8,286 bases of DNA from Opitutia bacterium (GTDB lineage: Bacteria > Verrucomicrobiota > Verrucomicrobiia > Opitutales > JANYEO01), in assembly GCA_025363025.1 (NCBI GenBank), contig JANYEO010000163.1, positions 1-8,286 of the forward strand, read 5' to 3'. Below, piece after piece: positions 4,776 through 8,286 of this stretch; the first letter of the stretch is position 1; each line of letters starts with the position of its first letter. A model generated the notes under the pieces. The model searched no databases. It worked only from the letters and a program-made list of their open reading frames with translations, and had not been told where the DNA came from. The position numbers were made by a program, and so were the translations under genes.

Positions 4776-6758
4776 ATGCTATACTCCCACATACCCCGTT
4801 GGTTGTTTTTGGTTTTTTCCATTGTACAGGCCGTGGCTACTTATGCTGCGGCGCCTGCTAACACATTCCCGATTGAACTCGTCAATAATAGTATGATTGC
4901 AGGCGATGATGACGTTTATATCGTTATTAAAGGTGAAAACCCGTCGACTAAGAAGGCTGTTTTTGTTCAAGTTAACCCTGTAACTGGCATCGCAACTGGG
5001 GTGGAGGTAAATGCGAGTACGAATGCCAAGCTTTATAATTACAAGCTTTCAGAACTACCTTTAATCGGAGGCAAGCGGACGCTTTATTTGCCTTATTTGG
5101 CCTCAGTTCGGATTTATTTCTCCATCAAGTACCCGATGGATTTGCATGTAGCCTTAGATACTACCGGAGCTTATACGATCCCAGACCCAAGCCCTTTTGA
5201 TACCACGGATTCCAATTATTATACGCTTTATGATAAGATAGAATCGACGTTTGATGCGGGTTCTGGTACCTATTCTAATCCAACGGCGGTCGACTTTTTT
5301 ACTTTGCCTTTGCAGTTAGATCAATCGGGGTCTACGTCTTTTCTTCAGTCAGGCTTTACGCATACGCGCGCGGATGTTCTGAATAATGTGGATACTGTAT
5401 TTGCGGATGTAGCCAATATAACCCCTGCGACTGAGCCTAATTGGAAGCGGCTTTTTGTGAATTATATCGACCCATCAGGGACTTCCGCTCTGTTGCGTTT
5501 GATTTCCCCAGGAAAGGCTATTTTACCAGGCAATAATAATGCGCCTTATTTTGATAACTCGTATTTGAAAAATATGGGGACTTACGGGTTCGATTATATC
5601 GATGCCGTTAACACCTATTATTTAACGCATACGGTGCAAATTGATTGTACGGAGCTGACGGGTGTCTTTGCGATGTCAGGAGGCAGTGGCTATATTTTGA
5701 CCGGGCAAATGACCGGGCCTGATGTTAATGGAAACTACTTCTTTCATTTTGATAATGGAGGAGGGGGCAGTTATTCCTTTGACTTACAAATGCCAACGGA
5801 CTCTTTTCCCTTCTTTGCGGGGGCAGGGGAAAGCTTTAATGCAGCTAATAATACGCCGCCGGCCATTATTGTGCGTCAATTAACCTCGGCTTTTGATGCA
5901 GGTTTGCTCCCGGCACCTGATGGAACGTTGCTTAATAAGGCTTATTTTATAGCGAATAAAGCTAGTTATTATACGGATAATGCGCTCCTTGTAGCAGGGG
6001 TAACGCAGCCTTGGTATGACTTATACTCTAAGGCGCTGCATACGGTGCCGACTGGGGTGCCCCCTTTTGATTTGATTTATACTTTTGCTTATGACGATGC
6101 CCTCGACCAAGATGGGACCTTGCATGACCCAAGCACCACTGCCCCTTCTCCCTTGGTGGTGACGTTAGGGGATATGACTGGGACGGACATCCCGAATCCC
6201 TTTTTGGATCTCAATACCTATACCGTGACGGCCTTGATTGGGGACGGCAGTGTGGTTTATTATAAGGGGAAATTGGTTAAGCATTTGGACGTATTAACGG
6301 TGCCTAGCCCTTTTGTTTGTCAGTTAAACGGGGAAACGGCTAATATCTTCCTCCAGGATGGCTTTGTGCGGCCTTATTTTGATGGGGCTTCGGCCATTCT
6401 GGTAGAGCCTACGGGGGTTAATCCCGTGAAGAATGTGATCTTTCCAGGAGTGACGAGCCTTCCCTCAACGCCGACACCTATCCCGACACCTACGCCAACG
6501 ATTAAGCCGCCCCCCGCTGGTTTCGCACCGCCTAGTGCATTGCCTACGCCTCGGCCGACTCCCACAGCAGTGCCCAGTGGTCCACGGTTCGAATGGACGA
6601 AAAATACAGATGGGACGTATAGTGGCACGATTACTCTACCGAATGGCAGTGTGAAGCCATTTAGCCATGTTCAGCTGCCCGCTTTGGCTGTTTTTGCCCC
6701 TGAAGACGTGCGGGCAAGTATAGAGCGGGAAGCGGATATTATTCTCAACGGCCTATAA
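4776..6758 (+). CDS. Secreted GH64/thaumatin-like beta-1,3-glucanase-type protein with Pro/Thr linker and C-terminal module
   Basis: The frame is open from 4641, but the ATG at 4776 gives a proper signal peptide (MLYSHIPRWLFLVFSIVQAV then ATYAAAPA, cleavage around 24-28), leaving a 660-residue protein. Residues about 31-470 match the GH64 layout. FPIELVNNS opens the thaumatin-like barrel, RTLYLPYLASVRIYFSIKYP follows at 101-120, and the active-site strip KIESTF (154-159) is followed by AVDFFTLPL (171-179). A lower lobe holds LRLISPGKAI and FDYIDAVNTYY, and the closing block is LIYTFAYDDALDQDG with VVTLGDM. E156 and D173 are the expected catalytic Glu/Asp pair by position. GH64 enzymes release laminari-oligosaccharides from beta-1,3-glucan. 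A linker with PTP repeats (about 563-605) and a 55-residue C-terminal segment are unusual extras. The stop codon lies inside a palindromic repeat. Activity itself is inferred. Confidence 0.8.
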   Translation: MLYSHIPRWLFLVFSIVQAVATYAAAPANTFPIELVNNSMIAGDDDVYIVIKGENPSTKKAVFVQVNPVTGIATGVEVNASTNAKLYNYKLSELPLIGGKRTLYLPYLASVRIYFSIKYPMDLHVALDTTGAYTIPDPSPFDTTDSNYYTLYDKIESTFDAGSGTYSNPTAVDFFTLPLQLDQSGSTSFLQSGFTHTRADVLNNVDTVFADVANITPATEPNWKRLFVNYIDPSGTSALLRLISPGKAILPGNNNAPYFDNSYLKNMGTYGFDYIDAVNTYYLTHTVQIDCTELTGVFAMSGGSGYILTGQMTGPDVNGNYFFHFDNGGGGSYSFDLQMPTDSFPFFAGAGESFNAANNTPPAIIVRQLTSAFDAGLLPAPDGTLLNKAYFIANKASYYTDNALLVAGVTQPWYDLYSKALHTVPTGVPPFDLIYTFAYDDALDQDGTLHDPSTTAPSPLVVTLGDMTGTDIPNPFLDLNTYTVTALIGDGSVVYYKGKLVKHLDVLTVPSPFVCQLNGETANIFLQDGFVRPYFDGASAILVEPTGVNPVKNVIFPGVTSLPSTPTPIPTPTPTIKPPPAGFAPPSALPTPRPTPTAVPSGPRFEWTKNTDGTYSGTITLPNGSVKPFSHVQLPALAVFAPEDVRASIEREADIILNGL

Positions 6759-6882
6759 TGTTGCCACAGAATGCATGCTTTTGAGTGTTTACTGCGTTTG
6801 ACGTACGCACCTACCTCTAGTAGGCTTGCGTGCGTCTCGCTCGTAACCATCTCAAAATCAAAGCATTCTGTATGTAACATTA
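6756..6882. repeat. Long imperfect inverted repeat, copy 2
   Basis: The outer arms TAATGTTGCCACAGAATGC (from 6756) and GCATTCTGTATGTAACATTA (6863-6882) are near reverse complements. The inner arms TTTTGAG and CTCAAAA continue the pairing. The centre carries a second hairpin: GACGTACGCA (6800-6809) with TGCGTGCGTC (6827-6836), then CCTAC/GTAGG around CTCTA. The right arm shares 20 identical bases with copy 1 (6851-6870 against 1320-1339). The outer ends differ from the GAGACC ends of other copies. The TAA of the GH64-type gene is the first three bases of the element. Confidence 0.75.
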
Positions 6883-6942
6883 GTGTTTTGAAGCTGGCAG
6901 ATGCTTTATAGTTTTAATCTTTTTAAATACCCCAATTGTAAT

Positions 6943-7698
6943 ATGAAAAAAAATTTAATGTGTGTAGTAGTAGCCCTGGTGAGTGCCTGGGTGGGTTTGT
7001 CTGTGACAGCAGATGACGTGGCCCCTGTTTGTAACTGTCCTAAGACCTATTTAGGCGCTTCGGGCGGGTATGTGAAGAATGGGGATTTTGAAGGGGCCTT
7101 TGGCAGTGCGCGCTTGGGGCGGGTTTTTTGTAAGTCTGCAGCCCAGATGATGAGTGTGGAGCTTGAGTTTAATGGGATGAGTACGGATGCGAATAGCAGC
7201 GTTTTTTATCCTGACGCGGCAGAAGTTTTGGGGAGTTCGGGTAACCAAACGATTGCGAATGTTTTTGCAAAGCGGATCGTGAAGCTGAGGGAGTATGCGC
7301 CCTTTGTTAACCTCCGCTACGTGGGGCGTTTAGAGGGGGGTATGCGCGCTATTTCCTGGATGGTTGGGGTGGGGGTGGGCGCCGATATTGTGCGCGTGGA
7401 TGATACTTTATATGGGCATAAAGAAGAGATAGCTTTAATTCCATACTCGTTAGTTACATCTCCTATAACCGCTCATAAATCTTACACCCGTATTTATGCG
7501 GCTGGGCAGTGCTTTGCGGGGGTAGCCTATCAAGCGACTCATTGGCTGAGCTTGACTGCAGGGGGGCGTTTGATGTTGGTTGAGCGCCAATGCTATGGAG
7601 GCAATAAAATTGCGACGAAGCCCGTGCTTACCGGCCCAGCGGTAAAAACGGATACGATTCGCTGGATGGCAGAGATAGGGGCGGTTGTGAGTTTTTAG
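6943..7698 (+). CDS. Outer-membrane beta-barrel protein of unknown specific function
   Basis: The frame opens at 6901, but the ATG at 6943 gives a textbook signal peptide (MKKNLMCVVVALVSAWVGLS, cleavage near VTA-DDV), so I take 251 residues. The mature part alternates polar and hydrophobic residues with many Gly and aromatic positions. Examples are YLGASGGYVKNGDFEGAFGS, FVNLRYVGRLEGGMRAISW and WLSLTAGGRLMLVERQ. The chain ends AEIGAVVSF with a terminal Phe, the signal recognised by the BAM barrel-assembly machinery. The length suits a small 8-10-strand barrel. A CNC pair sits just after the signal peptide. The gene follows the GH64-type gene on the same strand but is separated by the 127-base palindrome. 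No Shine-Dalgarno is evident before either start. I cannot name a family beyond small outer-membrane barrel. Confidence 0.72.
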   Translation: MKKNLMCVVVALVSAWVGLSVTADDVAPVCNCPKTYLGASGGYVKNGDFEGAFGSARLGRVFCKSAAQMMSVELEFNGMSTDANSSVFYPDAAEVLGSSGNQTIANVFAKRIVKLREYAPFVNLRYVGRLEGGMRAISWMVGVGVGADIVRVDDTLYGHKEEIALIPYSLVTSPITAHKSYTRIYAAGQCFAGVAYQATHWLSLTAGGRLMLVERQCYGGNKIATKPVLTGPAVKTDTIRWMAEIGAVVSF

Positions 7699-7716
7699 GA
7701 GACCGCTGCATAATGC
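7698..7716 (+). repeat. Solo arm of the GGAGACCGCTGCATAATGC repeat family at a stop codon
   Basis: GGAGACCGCTGCATAATGC begins on the last base of the TAG stop of the barrel gene. It is nearly identical to the arms at 1227-1244 and 4702-4720, and to the inverted arm at 1405-1419. No matching right arm is visible before the deaminase gene, so this looks like a remnant or a solo unit. Confidence 0.55.
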
Positions 7717-7764
7717 CTTGCTTCTGGGAAGGGCTTGCTTTTGATAGGTAGTGATTCATTAGCT

Positions 7765-8232
7765 ATGCCACATTTATTATTTGATGCCCTAAGTAATGCC
7801 ATTGAGCAAGCGCCTGAGCGGCCTACTTGGGATGAGTATTTTATGGCGACGGCGATTCTCGTTTCCTCCCGGTCCCCGTGTGCACGGTTGCGGGTGGGCT
7901 GTGTGCTGGTAACGGGGGGGGCGCAGAAAAACCGGATGATTGCGGCCGGGTATAACGGGTTTTTGCCGGGGGCCCCCCATACTTCGCGCGTGCGGGATGA
8001 TCATGAGCTAGGAACCGTGCATGCAGAGCAAAATGCGGTGACGGACGCGGCGCGAAGGGGGGTAAGCCTCGAGGGTTCTATTGGGTATTTAACGCATTAC
8101 CCGTGCATCCACTGTGCGAAGATCCTTATTGCGGCAGGGGTAACAGCCATTAAGTATCATTCAAATTATAAGAATGACCCGCTAGTGGCGGAAATTCTTG
8201 CAGAATCGGGTCTTGCTATAGTGCAACTTTAG
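7765..8232 (+). CDS. Deoxycytidylate (dCMP) deaminase family protein
   Basis: This zinc-dependent cytidine/deoxycytidylate deaminase most likely converts dCMP to dUMP in the cytoplasm, feeding thymidylate synthesis. From the ATG at 7765 it has 155 residues, normal for the family. The conserved core begins RPTWDEYFMATA. Ligands for catalytic zinc are H86 and E88 context (VHAEQNA, with E88 the proton shuttle) and C114/C117 in PCIHC. The stretch GYNGFLPGAPH...RDDHE before HAE is the substrate-site region typical of dCMP deaminases such as ComEB and the T4 type, rather than tRNA or free-cytidine deaminases. An alternative start is TTG at 7741, seven bases after GGGAAGGG (7726-7733), which would add eight residues; the frame stays open to 7735. 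The gene stands 66 bases after the barrel gene with a repeat arm between. Confidence 0.88.
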   Translation: MPHLLFDALSNAIEQAPERPTWDEYFMATAILVSSRSPCARLRVGCVLVTGGAQKNRMIAAGYNGFLPGAPHTSRVRDDHELGTVHAEQNAVTDAARRGVSLEGSIGYLTHYPCIHCAKILIAAGVTAIKYHSNYKNDPLVAEILAESGLAIVQL

Positions 8233-8279
8233 TTCAATCCTGGAAATATATATGAGAGGTTGTTCTGCTAGCATGCGAC

Positions 8280-8285
8280 AGGAGG
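8280..8285 (+). promoter_or_regulatory. Strong Shine-Dalgarno-like AGGAGG at the window edge
   Basis: AGGAGG sits in the last seven bases, 48 bases after the deaminase stop, and would place a start codon just beyond the window. It is the only near-perfect ribosome binding site I find next to a plausible gene start here. The gene itself cannot be seen. Confidence 0.3.
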
Positions 8286-8286
8286 A

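Noticed and set aside
6374..6628. Gly/Val-rich minus-strand ORF opposite the Pro/Thr linker
   Set aside because: Its repetitive composition is the antisense of the PTP repeats, so it is a shadow frame.
6901..6942. Upstream ATG of the barrel protein
   Set aside because: The 14 extra residues precede an ideal signal peptide starting MKKN at 6943 and have no ribosome binding site; kept only as an alternative.
7789..8004. Minus-strand ORF inside the deaminase gene
   Set aside because: Antisense to a well-recognised enzyme core; Pro/Arg-rich composition typical of shadow frames.

Overview
The window looks like a piece of a Gram-negative bacterial chromosome with many inverted repeats. It carries a TonB/TolA-type periplasmic protein, an outer-membrane-style beta barrel with a C-terminal Phe, and a tRNA gene with an encoded CCA. 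The dCMP deaminase, the degenerate methyltransferase and the TonB-like protein read to me like homologues from Opitutae-type Verrucomicrobiota. That placement is inference from remembered family character, not a search result. Base composition appears moderate, and Shine-Dalgarno sequences are weak or absent in front of most genes.

Layout. Bases 1-685 hold the 3' part of a TonB/TolA C-terminal-domain protein (+), closely followed by an unknown hydrophobic protein (704-1225, +). Bases 1227-1350 are a long imperfect inverted repeat that starts directly after that stop codon, and an extra inverted arm lies at 1405-1419. A bidirectional terminator (1427-1460) and tRNA-Ala(GGC) (1464-1539, -) follow. 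Then comes a second unknown membrane protein (1598-2308, -), which shares short motifs in the same order with the first and faces it convergently. Two tandem hairpins (2387-2467) separate it from a divergent dicarboxylate/amino acid:cation symporter (2508-3728, -). A methyltransferase-like protein with a damaged SAM motif (3857-4642, -) is next.

From there the strand switches to +. A secreted GH64/thaumatin-like beta-1,3-glucanase-type protein (4776-6758) is followed by a second copy of the long inverted repeat that contains its stop codon (6756-6882). After that come a beta-barrel outer-membrane protein (6943-7698), another repeat arm at its stop codon, and a dCMP/deoxycytidylate deaminase (7765-8232). 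The last bases carry a strong AGGAGG that probably belongs to a gene beyond the edge.

The genes do not form one obvious pathway. Two themes stand out: envelope or secreted functions (TonB-like protein, glucanase-like exoprotein, barrel, symporter), and a dispersed palindromic repeat family at gene 3' ends. The most unusual points are that repeat family, the convergent related pair of unknown membrane proteins, the symporter with substituted substrate and sodium ligands, and the methyltransferase with a degenerate glycine motif.
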